NCBI RefSeq assembly: GCF_000147075.1 | Contig: NC_014484.1 | Coordinates: forward strand, 885,501-949,500 | Length of the DNA stretch: 64,000 nt | DNA from: Spirochaeta thermophila DSM 6192 | Lineage (GTDB): Bacteria; Spirochaetota; Spirochaetia; Winmispirales; Winmispiraceae | Direction: 5' to 3' | In this document: one piece after another, positions 35,473 through 43,108 of the stretch | Numbering within the stretch: position 1 is the first letter of the stretch | Layout of the letters: every line of letters begins with the position of its first letter | Notes under the pieces: generated by a model | What the model was told of the DNA's origin: nothing | The model's database searches: none | Seen by the model: the letters and a program-made list of their open reading frames with translations, nothing else | Translations under genes and position numbers: made by a program

Positions 35473-36498
35473 ATGAAACGACTGATCACGGTACTGGTAG
35501 CCATGAACCTCCTCACCACGGCGCTGTTCGCGAGTGGGGCAGGGGAGCAGGCGGGTGCGGCCGCGGGCAAGAAGCTCCGGATCGCACTCGTGGTGAAGAA
35601 CCTCGGGAACGGCTTCTTCGAGGCGGCGCGGGACGGCGCCCTGGAGGCCGCCAAGGAATTGGGAGACGTGGAGATCATCTATCAGGGGCCCAGCTCTCCC
35701 ACGGCCGAGGGGCAGATCGAGATCATCGAGAACCTCATCGCCACCAGGGTGGACGGGATCGCCATCTCGGCGAACGATCCCGATGCCCTCGTGCCTGTGC
35801 TGAAGAAGGCGATGGCACAGGGGATCAAGGTGATCTCCTTCGATTCCGGCGTCTCCGAGGGCGGACGGATCCTCCATCTCGCTCCTTCGGACACCGAGCT
35901 GATAGGGCGCAGTCAGGTGAGGCTCATGGGTGAGCTCATCGGTTGGGAAGGGGAGATCGCCATCCTCTCTGCCACGGCCCAGGCCACGAACCAGAATGCC
36001 TGGATCGAGTACATGAAGAAGGAGCTCGCCGAGAACCCGCAGGCCAAGAACATGAAGCTCGTGGCGGTGGTCTACGGTGACGACCTCTCCGACAAGTCGT
36101 ACCGGGAGGCCTTGGGCCTGTTCAAGTCGTATCCCAACCTCAAGGGTATCATCGCCCCCACCACGGTGGGTATCGCGGCTGCGGCCAAGGCCATCCAGGA
36201 TCAGGGACTCACCGGCAAGATCCAACTCACCGGACTCGGGCTTCCTTCGGAGATGAAGGCCTACATCCTCTCCGGCGTGTGTGAAAAGATGGCCCTGTGG
36301 AATCCGATCGATCTCGGTTACAGCTCCACCTACATCCTCTACAACCTCATCAAGGGAAAGAACACCGGCGCCGTAGGCGACGTGTTCTCCTGCGGGAGGA
36401 TGGGCGAGATCAAGGTGGGACCGGGCGGCGTGGCGGTCATGGGAGAGCCGTTCGTGTTCACCAAGGACAACATCGAGAAGTTCGCCGCGATGTTCTAG
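35473..36498 (+). CDS. Sugar-binding protein of rhamnose-type (CUT2) ABC importer
   Basis: A 341-residue periplasmic binding protein of the ribose/rhamnose class (Peripla_BP_4). Signal peptide residues 1-21 end in LFASG without a lipobox cysteine. The mature part has LRIALVVKNLGNGFFEAARD, then DGIAISANDPDALVP and KVISFDSGV, typical of this family. The ATG at 35473 has GGAGGG close upstream; an earlier in-frame ATG at 35443 lies over the promoter region and is rejected. It is the first gene of an operon encoding an ATPase, two permeases, RhaM, an aldolase and RhaA, which identifies L-rhamnose as the probable cargo. Confidence 0.92.
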   Translation: MKRLITVLVAMNLLTTALFASGAGEQAGAAAGKKLRIALVVKNLGNGFFEAARDGALEAAKELGDVEIIYQGPSSPTAEGQIEIIENLIATRVDGIAISANDPDALVPVLKKAMAQGIKVISFDSGVSEGGRILHLAPSDTELIGRSQVRLMGELIGWEGEIAILSATAQATNQNAWIEYMKKELAENPQAKNMKLVAVVYGDDLSDKSYREALGLFKSYPNLKGIIAPTTVGIAAAAKAIQDQGLTGKIQLTGLGLPSEMKAYILSGVCEKMALWNPIDLGYSSTYILYNLIKGKNTGAVGDVFSCGRMGEIKVGPGGVAVMGEPFVFTKDNIEKFAAMF

Positions 36499-36520
36499 GT
36501 TCTACAGAGCGGCCCGTTGC

Positions 36521-36551
36521 AAGGCCCGGAGGAAGTGTCGCTCCGGGCCTT
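36521..36551 (+). terminator. Hairpin between binding-protein and ATPase genes (attenuator-like)
   Basis: A perfect 11-bp stem (AAGGCCCGGAG with CTCCGGGCCTT) and a 9-base loop, followed by TCTTC. It should reduce read-through or protect the 3' end of the binding-protein message. Confidence 0.75.
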
Positions 36552-36579
36552 TCTTCGAGATTCGTAGGAAGGAGCGAAC

Positions 36580-38088
36580 ATGGAAACACCTTTGCTGGAA
36601 CTGAAGGACGTCTCCATGATGTATCCGGGAACCCTCGCCCTCGATGGGGTCTCGTTCAGGATACGTCAGGGAGAGGTCCACGCACTCATAGGGGAGAACG
36701 GGGCGGGCAAGTCCACGCTGGTGAAGATCATGAGCGGAGTACTCACTCCCACGAAAGGACGGATCTTCCTCGAGGGAAAGGAAGTGGCGTTCGGATCCCC
36801 CCTGGATGCCCAGAAGGCCGGTATCGCGGTGATCCACCAGGAGGCTGCGGTGTTCCCCGACCTCTCGGTGGCCGAGAACATCTTCATGAGCAGTCCCGTG
36901 TATGCCGGGCGGGTTCCCCTCCTCTCGTGGAAGGAGATGCACCGCAGGGCGGCCGCTATCCTCGAGGAACTGGGTGTGCCCCTGGATACCCGGACGCCCG
37001 TGAAGGACCTCTCCACGGCTGAGCGCCAGCTGGTGGAGATCGCGAAGGCCCTCACCCACAGGGCGAGGATCGTGATCATGGACGAACCCACCAGTTCCCT
37101 CTCGGCACGGGAGGTGGAAGACCTCTTCGGGATCATCAGGGATCTCAAGGCATCCGGTACGGGCGTGGTCTTCATCTCCCACAAGTTCGAGGAGATCGAG
37201 GAGATCGCCGACCACTTCACCGTGCTCCGCGACGGACAATACGTGGGGGAAGGTGAGGTCCGGGAGACGTCCAGGGAGGAGATCATCAGGATGATGATCG
37301 GGAGAAAGATCGAACAGTACTATCCCGAGCGGAACTCCCGGCCGGGTGAGGTCGTACTGGAGGTGAGGAACCTCTCGAGGGAAGGGGTGTTCCACGATGT
37401 CTCGTTCGAGGTGAGGAGGGGAGAGATCCTGGGATTCTTCGGACTCGTGGGATCCGGGAGAACCGAGGTGATGCGGTGTATCGCGGGGGTAGATGCGTGG
37501 GGCAGCGGCGAGGTGAGGTTTCGGGGCGAGACGGTGCGATTCCGGTCTCTCCGGGAGGCGATGAGGCGCGGTATCGTGTACGTACCCGAGGACAGGCAGC
37601 TGCAGGGGTGCATCCTCAACATGAGTATCTGCGAGAACATCACGCTTCCCCTCCTCACGGCGCTCCACAAGAGGGGATGGATCGATCGTGCACGTGAGCG
37701 TCGTTTCGCAGAGGAGTATGCGAAGCGGCTCGAGGTGAAGGCCCCCCACGTACACGTGTGGGTGAATGCCCTCTCGGGTGGGAACCAGCAGAAGGTGGTG
37801 TTGGCGAAGTGGCTCGCCGCACAGCCCTCCCTCCTCATCCTCGACGAGCCCACCAGGGGTATCGATATCGCCACCAAGGCCGCGGTCCATGCCCTTGTCG
37901 CGGATCTCGCGGCTCAGGGGCTTGCGGTCCTCCTCGTCTCTTCCGAGCTTCCCGAGGTTCTCGGTATGGCCGACCGGGTGGTGGTGTTCCACGAAGGGAA
38001 GGTCACAGGGGTCTTCGATGCACGGGCGTGTACTTCGGAGGAGATCATGAGAGCGGCCCTCGGGCACGGTGAAAGGGGTGTGGTATGA
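36580..38088 (+). CDS. Sugar ABC importer ATP-binding protein, duplicated (RhaT/RbsA type)
   Basis: A 502-residue double ATPase of the CUT2 class. First half: Walker A GENGAGKST, Q-loop VIHQEAAVFPDLS, signature LSTAERQ, Walker B VIMDEPTSSL. Second half: altered Walker A GLVGSGRTE, signature LSGGNQQK, Walker B LILDEPTRGID. The degenerate second Walker A is normal for this family. It powers the rhamnose importer made of the flanking gene products. AAGGAG precedes the ATG; the end overlaps the first permease gene by four bases. Confidence 0.95.
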   Translation: METPLLELKDVSMMYPGTLALDGVSFRIRQGEVHALIGENGAGKSTLVKIMSGVLTPTKGRIFLEGKEVAFGSPLDAQKAGIAVIHQEAAVFPDLSVAENIFMSSPVYAGRVPLLSWKEMHRRAAAILEELGVPLDTRTPVKDLSTAERQLVEIAKALTHRARIVIMDEPTSSLSAREVEDLFGIIRDLKASGTGVVFISHKFEEIEEIADHFTVLRDGQYVGEGEVRETSREEIIRMMIGRKIEQYYPERNSRPGEVVLEVRNLSREGVFHDVSFEVRRGEILGFFGLVGSGRTEVMRCIAGVDAWGSGEVRFRGETVRFRSLREAMRRGIVYVPEDRQLQGCILNMSICENITLPLLTALHKRGWIDRARERRFAEEYAKRLEVKAPHVHVWVNALSGGNQQKVVLAKWLAAQPSLLILDEPTRGIDIATKAAVHALVADLAAQGLAVLLVSSELPEVLGMADRVVVFHEGKVTGVFDARACTSEEIMRAALGHGERGVV

Positions 38089-39071
38089 GAGTGCCGAGAG
38101 TCATGAAAACCCGTGAGTTCACCCTCTTCGTGTTTCTCGTGGTCTTCGTGGCAGTGGTAGGGATGCGGTCCCCTCGTTTCCTCGCCGCGGAGAACATCTA
38201 TGACGTGCTCAAGGATTCGTCGGTCCTGATCCTTGCCTCCCTCGCCCAGTTCCTGGTCCTGCTCACCGGGGGGATAGATCTCTCCATCCCTTCCACCATG
38301 GCCCTCACGGGGATGTTGCTCGGTATGTTCAATATCGCGGTGCCGGATCTCCCCTTCTATGTCTACGTGGGTGGTGCTCTTTTCCTCGGATTCGTTCTGG
38401 GGAGTTTCAACGGGATCGTGGTCTCGAAGTTGAGGGTTCCTCCCATCATCACCACCCTCGGTACCCTCGCGATGTACCGGGCCCTGGTCTTCCTCGTGTC
38501 GGGTGGGGAGTGGGTGAGCGCCCACGAGATGTGCGAGAGTTTCGTCTCCATACCCGAGGTGCGATTTCTGGGAATCCCGGCCATCATCTGGTATGCCCTC
38601 ATCGTCTTCCTCCTGGTGACGTTCTTTCTCACGTACACGTGGACCGGGCGCTCCATCTACGCCACGGGCGACAACAGAAACGCGGCCCGGCTCGTAGGGA
38701 TAGATACCAGGAAGACGGATTACCTCGTGTTCATGCTCAGCGGGGTGATCTCGGGGCTCGCCGGTCTTCTCTACGTGACCCGGTATGCGGCGGCCCAGAC
38801 CGACAGCGCGACCGGATACGAGCTGCAGGCCGTGGCGGCCTGTGTCATCGGCGGGGTGAGTGTCTTCGGGGGATCGGGGACGAGCACGGGGGTGCTCCTC
38901 GGGGCCCTCTTCCTGGGACTCCTCTACAACGCGCTCACCCAGATCAACATCTCGCCCTTCTATCAAATGCTCGTGCAGGGGATCGCCATCCTCATCGCCA
39001 TCCTCGCCAATACCTTTGCGGAACGCTCGCGGGCCGAAAGGCTCCTCAAGACATGGAGGCACCGGGTATGA
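38085..39071 (+). CDS. Rhamnose-type ABC importer permease 1 (RhaP-like)
   Basis: A 328-residue CUT2 permease with eight to ten membrane helices. It shows the family's GGIDLSIPSTMALTGMLLG segment, LRVPPIITTLGTLAMYRAL, and GDNRNAARLVGIDTRKTDY before the last helices. CUT2 permeases usually occur as a pair or homodimer; here a pair is encoded. Four-base ATGA overlaps on both sides show strict translational coupling with the ATPase and the second permease. Confidence 0.93.
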   Translation: MRVPRVMKTREFTLFVFLVVFVAVVGMRSPRFLAAENIYDVLKDSSVLILASLAQFLVLLTGGIDLSIPSTMALTGMLLGMFNIAVPDLPFYVYVGGALFLGFVLGSFNGIVVSKLRVPPIITTLGTLAMYRALVFLVSGGEWVSAHEMCESFVSIPEVRFLGIPAIIWYALIVFLLVTFFLTYTWTGRSIYATGDNRNAARLVGIDTRKTDYLVFMLSGVISGLAGLLYVTRYAAAQTDSATGYELQAVAACVIGGVSVFGGSGTSTGVLLGALFLGLLYNALTQINISPFYQMLVQGIAILIAILANTFAERSRAERLLKTWRHRV

Positions 39072-40072
39072 AGAACGTGCGACAGGGAATTCACATCGGA
39101 GCCGTACTACAGAGATGGGAGGTCATCCTCTCCCTCCTCCTCCTCGCCATCATGGTGGTGAACGGGATCCTGAGTCCGTACTTCTGGGATGTCCGGAATC
39201 TCTTCAATACCACCTTCAATTTCACGGAGAAGTCCATCATCGCCCTCTCGATGGCCCTGGTGATCATCACGGGGTCCATCGACATCTCGGTGGGGTCGAT
39301 CGTGGCCCTCTCCTCTTTCTGTATGGGATTGGTGGCCTCATATGGAGCTCCTGTCCCCGTGATCGTGCTCGTGGGGCTCCTGGTCGGCACGGCGGCCGGC
39401 ATGCTCAACGGGTTTCTCGTGGGCTACCTGAGGATCCCGGCGATCGCCGTGACCATAGGGACCATGTCCTTTTTCCGTGGGATCCCCCAGGGCATCCTCG
39501 GCGACAAGGCATTCACGACCTATCCGGAGGAGTTCGCGTGGCTGGGCCAGGGATATGTCGGGGGGACGCTCGTCCCCTTCCAGCTCGTCCTCTTTCTCGC
39601 CCTCGCCCTGATGGTGGGGCTCGTGCTCCACTACACGGTCTTCGGGAGGATGGTCTACGCGGTGGGGCGTAACGAGGTCGCGGCCGTGTTCTCCGGCATA
39701 CCGTCGAAGCGGGTGAAGTTCGCGGTCTTCACCCTCAACGGGCTCTTCTCGGGGATCTCCTCCGTGTTGCTCACGAGCAGGATACTCTCCACCCGACCGA
39801 ACATCGCGCAAGGCTTCGAGCTCGAGGCGATCACCATCGCGGTCCTGGGTGGGGTGGCGATCACCGGCGGATTCGGTGGAATCCCGGGTGTGGTGATCGC
39901 CAGTTTCGTGATAGGATTCATACGCTTCGGGATGGGCCTCATGAACGTCCCGGGCCGGGTCATGAACCTGGTGACCGGTGCGCTCCTCATCGTGGCCATC
40001 GTGATCCCGGAGTTCATGGCGTTCGTGAAGAGAAAGAGAGCATCAGAGATCGTGGAAGGAGGGCAGGTATGA
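39068..40072 (+). CDS. Rhamnose-type ABC importer permease 2 (RhaQ-like)
   Basis: A 334-residue CUT2 permease. Features: TGSIDISVGSIVALSSFCMG, LRIPAIAVTIGTMSFFRGI, GRNEVAAVFSGIPSKRVKF, and the glycine-rich LGGVAITGGFGGIPGVV. The ATG at 39068 overlaps the preceding stop by four bases; the reading frame is open far upstream, but that part is a shadow of permease 1. It overlaps rhaM by four bases. Confidence 0.93.
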   Translation: MKNVRQGIHIGAVLQRWEVILSLLLLAIMVVNGILSPYFWDVRNLFNTTFNFTEKSIIALSMALVIITGSIDISVGSIVALSSFCMGLVASYGAPVPVIVLVGLLVGTAAGMLNGFLVGYLRIPAIAVTIGTMSFFRGIPQGILGDKAFTTYPEEFAWLGQGYVGGTLVPFQLVLFLALALMVGLVLHYTVFGRMVYAVGRNEVAAVFSGIPSKRVKFAVFTLNGLFSGISSVLLTSRILSTRPNIAQGFELEAITIAVLGGVAITGGFGGIPGVVIASFVIGFIRFGMGLMNVPGRVMNLVTGALLIVAIVIPEFMAFVKRKRASEIVEGGQV

Positions 40073-40383
40073 GACGACACGCCTTCGTGATGCAGCTCAA
40101 GCCGGGCTGCGAGGAAGAGTACAAGCGCCGCCACGACCGAATTTGGCCGGAGCTGAAGGACGAGCTTCGAAAGGCGGGCATCTCGGACTACACCATCTAT
40201 CTGGACCGGAAGACGTATCGGCTCTTTGCGGTCCAGCGTCTCGCGGATGACGAGCGGACGGCGGCTCTCCCCCAGCAACCGATCATGAGGCGGTGGTGGG
40301 AGTACATGAAGGACCTCATGGAGACCAATCCGGACGACTCCCCTGTGGTGGAGCCGCTCGAAGAGATGTTCCACATGGATTAG
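40069..40383 (+). CDS. rhaM: L-rhamnose mutarotase RhaM
   Basis: A 104-residue protein matching RhaM along its full length: RHAFVMQLKPGCEEEYKRRH, IWPELKDELRKAGISDYTIY, QPIMRRWWEYMKDLMETNPD and EPLEEMFHMD at the C-terminus. It interconverts alpha and beta anomers of L-rhamnose, feeding the isomerase. This is the strongest single indicator that the operon handles rhamnose. Four-base overlap with permease 2; the aldolase gene follows ten bases later. Confidence 0.97.
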   Translation: MRRHAFVMQLKPGCEEEYKRRHDRIWPELKDELRKAGISDYTIYLDRKTYRLFAVQRLADDERTAALPQQPIMRRWWEYMKDLMETNPDDSPVVEPLEEMFHMD

Positions 40384-40393
40384 GGGAGGGAGG

Positions 40394-41542
40394 ATGAGTC
40401 TGCAGGCCCTGGTGAAGCTTTCCCGTCTGTATGGTGCGGATCCCGAGTTCGTGCTCGCGGGGGGAGGGAATACCTCCTGGAAGGACGAGGCCCTCCTCTA
40501 TGTGAAGGCCTCGGGGGTCTCCCTCGCCACGATCGACGAGACGGGGTTCGTGAGGCTCACGCGGGCGTGCCTCGAGAGGATACTCTCCAGGACGTTTCCG
40601 GAGCGCGTGGAGGAACGAGAACGTGAGGTGGTGGCGGCACTCCTGGACTGCCGGATACCGGGAGAGGAAAAGCGTCCCAGCGTGGAGACGTTGCTCCATC
40701 ATGTCATCCCCTACCGGTACGTGGTGCACACCCATCCTGCGCTGGTGAACGGGGTGCTCTGTAGCCTGGAAGGGGAGCGTATCGCGAGGGAACTCTTCGG
40801 TGAGGAAGCCCTCTGGATGCCCTACACCACCCCTGGATACGTGCTTTCCAGGGAGTTCCACCGTGTGGTGGCGGGATGGCAGGGTGGGGAACTCCCCCGG
40901 ATCGTCTTCCTCCAGAACCATGGGGTGTTCGTGAGCGAGGACTCGCCCGAAGGAGTGATCGGTCTCTACACCCGTCTCATGGAACGGATACGCCCCCTCT
41001 TTCCGCACGTGCCCCCTCCCTTCGGGGGCGTGATACAGCCGCTCGAGGGAGAGATCCCGGGGATGCTCGAGCGTATCGTGCAGGAGGTGAGCGCCGGTAC
41101 CTCCGAGGGGGTGTACCTCATGAGCCGCGACCCTGTGTTCGAGGCCTGCCTTGCCGCCGAGGAGGGGATGGAGGGGGTGAAGGGGGCCTTCACCCCCGAC
41201 CACATCGTCTACGCGGGCCCGGCTCCTCTCTTCCTCCCCACGCGAGGGGGAGTCCCCGAGGAGGAAGAGGCTCGTGCCCGGACGAGGGGGTATCTCGAGG
41301 AGTATGGCGTGCTACCCCGGATCTTCCTCCTCCAGGGGGAAGGGGTGGTCGCCCGTGCCTCCTCGGAGAAGGCGGCCCGGACGGCCCTCCTCCTCTTCCA
41401 TGATGCGCGTCGGATCTCTCTCTGTGCCCAGACCCTGGGTGGTCCGAGGTTTCTCGCGAGGGAGGACGTGGAATTCATACTCAACTGGGAGGCGGAACGT
41501 TTCCGCTCCCGCGTAAGTCTCGATCAGGGAGGAAACAGATGA
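40394..41542 (+). CDS. Class II aldolase, stand-alone RhaE-type L-rhamnulose-1-phosphate aldolase
   Basis: A 382-residue class II (zinc) aldolase/adducin-fold protein. Visible: LAGGGNTSWKD with the phosphate-binding loop, VKASGVSL, the zinc ligands in YVVHTHPALV, and LQNHGVFV. It resembles the N-terminal aldolase half of the bifunctional RhaEW protein (aldolase plus lactaldehyde dehydrogenase), but the roughly 300-residue SDR half is missing. The expected reaction is L-rhamnulose 1-phosphate to dihydroxyacetone phosphate plus L-lactaldehyde. No dedicated lactaldehyde reductase or dehydrogenase was recognised in the window. It overlaps rhaA by four bases. Confidence 0.8.
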   Translation: MSLQALVKLSRLYGADPEFVLAGGGNTSWKDEALLYVKASGVSLATIDETGFVRLTRACLERILSRTFPERVEEREREVVAALLDCRIPGEEKRPSVETLLHHVIPYRYVVHTHPALVNGVLCSLEGERIARELFGEEALWMPYTTPGYVLSREFHRVVAGWQGGELPRIVFLQNHGVFVSEDSPEGVIGLYTRLMERIRPLFPHVPPPFGGVIQPLEGEIPGMLERIVQEVSAGTSEGVYLMSRDPVFEACLAAEEGMEGVKGAFTPDHIVYAGPAPLFLPTRGGVPEEEEARARTRGYLEEYGVLPRIFLLQGEGVVARASSEKAARTALLLFHDARRISLCAQTLGGPRFLAREDVEFILNWEAERFRSRVSLDQGGNR

Positions 41543-42801
41543 CATCGAACGACAGAGTTGAACGGGCCTTCGAAGAGGCGAAGGCTCGGTACGCGGACCT
41601 CGGTGTGGACGTCGAGGCCGCGGTGAAGAGGTGTGCGGAGATCCCCGTCTCCATCCACTGCTGGCAGGGCGACGATGTGGTGGGGCTCGAGGGTAAGGAT
41701 GCGCTCACGGGTGGGGGTATCCTCGCGACCGGCAACTACCCGGGAAGGGCGCGGAGTGGCGACGAGCTCCGCCAGGATGCGGCCAAGGCCTTCTCCCTCG
41801 TCCCGGGGACGAAGCGATTCAACCTCCACGCGATGTATGCGGAGACCGAGGGGAAGCGGGTGGACAGGGACGCCCTCGAACCGAAGCACTTCGAGAAGTG
41901 GGTGGAGTGGGCCAAGTCTTTGAGGATAGGGCTCGACTTCAATCCCACCTTCTTCTCCCATCCTCTGGCGGATTCGGGGTTCACCTTGAGCCATCCCGAC
42001 AAGGAGATCCGGGCCTTCTGGGTGAGGCACGCGGTCGCCTGCGAACGGATCGCCGCGTATTTCGCCTCTGAGCTGGATGGGGTGTGCATCAACAACCTCT
42101 GGATCCCCGACGGATGGAAGGACGTCCCTGTCGACAGACTGGGACCCAGGGAGCGGCTCCTCGCATCGCTCGACGAGATCTACGGGGAGCGTCTCCCGGG
42201 CGTGATCGACACGGTGGAATCCAAGCTCTTCGGTATCGGTTCGGAATCCTATGTGACCGGCTCGCACGAGTTCTATCTGGGCTATGCGGTGAGCCGGAAG
42301 GTGGGCGTGTGTCTCGACATGGGCCACTTCCATCCCACCGAGACGATCCACGACAAGATCTCCTCGCTCGTCCTCTTCGTCCCGCACGTGCTCATCCACA
42401 TGAGCAGGGGGGTGCGGTGGGATTCGGACCACGTGGTGCTCTTCACGGACGACGTGCGCGCGGTGGCCACCGAGATGGTGAGCCTCGGCATGTGGGACAG
42501 GATACACCTCGCCGTGGACTACTTCGATGCGAGCATCAACCGAATCCTCGCGTGGGTGATCGGTGCCCGGGCCGTGCAGAAGGCCCTCCTCTCGGCCTTC
42601 CTCGAACCGGTGGGCCGTCTCGAGGAGCTCGAAGCGGAGGGGCGACTCGGTGAGCGGCTCGCCCTCATGGAGGATGTGAAGAGCCTCCCGTTCGCCGCGG
42701 TGTGGGATTACTACTGTCGCTCCCAGGATGTGCCCCTCGATGTGGAGTGGATCCGCGAGGTGGAGGCCTACGAGAGACAGGTGCTTTCGAAGCGGACCTG
42801 A
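41539..42801 (+). CDS. rhaA: L-rhamnose isomerase RhaA
   Basis: A 420-residue isomerase matching E. coli-type RhaA closely: PVSIHCWQGDDVVG, GGILATGNYPGRAR, RFNLHAMYAE, GLDFNPTFFSHPLAD, ESKLFGIGSESY, CLDMGHFHPTE and VRWDSDHVVLF. It converts L-rhamnose to L-rhamnulose using Mn2+ and a second metal; the metal ligands in DMGHFHP and DSDH are kept. It follows the aldolase with a four-base overlap and ends the metabolic part of the operon; the chemoreceptor gene follows 13 bases later. Confidence 0.96.
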   Translation: MTSNDRVERAFEEAKARYADLGVDVEAAVKRCAEIPVSIHCWQGDDVVGLEGKDALTGGGILATGNYPGRARSGDELRQDAAKAFSLVPGTKRFNLHAMYAETEGKRVDRDALEPKHFEKWVEWAKSLRIGLDFNPTFFSHPLADSGFTLSHPDKEIRAFWVRHAVACERIAAYFASELDGVCINNLWIPDGWKDVPVDRLGPRERLLASLDEIYGERLPGVIDTVESKLFGIGSESYVTGSHEFYLGYAVSRKVGVCLDMGHFHPTETIHDKISSLVLFVPHVLIHMSRGVRWDSDHVVLFTDDVRAVATEMVSLGMWDRIHLAVDYFDASINRILAWVIGARAVQKALLSAFLEPVGRLEELEAEGRLGERLALMEDVKSLPFAAVWDYYCRSQDVPLDVEWIREVEAYERQVLSKRT

Positions 42802-42814
42802 TGAAGGAGAGAGG

Positions 42815-43108
42815 ATGAAGATCCGCAGCAAGCTCTACGGGTTGGTGGGTGGATCGCTTCTCGTACTCGTCCTCGCGGGAGGCGTCTACCTCGCCCTCCT
42901 CTCTCCCCAGGAGCGGATAGAGGAGGAGCGACGCACGCTCGATGAGCTCTCGACGGCGCTCCTCTCCCTCCAGGTGGAGGTGAACAGGCTCGATACTCTC
43001 CGGTTTTCGATGGGGCGTGAGCATCTCGCCTCCCGCCTCAAGGAGCTGGATGCCGCCTTTCAGGCCGTACGGGGATCACCTTCGTCCGGGAACAGAACGA
43101 AGCGGTGA
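42815..43108 (+). pseudogene. Methyl-accepting chemotaxis protein, N-terminal fragment before a frameshift
   Basis: Ninety-seven codons with the first membrane helix (GLVGGSLLVLVLAGGVYLALL) and the start of a sensor domain, then a frameshifted tail ending at TGA. GGAGAGAGG precedes the ATG. After FQAV the frame breaks near the GGGG run at 43071-43074: one more G would give RGITFVREQNEAVRES and join the next fragment without a stop. It is therefore the front part of one chemoreceptor gene, broken by a one-base loss, a programmed -1 shift or a sequencing error. Confidence 0.8.

Noticed and set aside
36502-38067. 521-codon minus-strand frame
   Set aside because: Antisense shadow of the duplicated ATPase gene, whose Walker and signature motifs are intact.
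38510-39067. Upstream extension of the permease 2 frame
   Set aside because: Overlaps permease 1 in another frame; the ATG at 39068 with a four-base overlap begins the recognisable permease.
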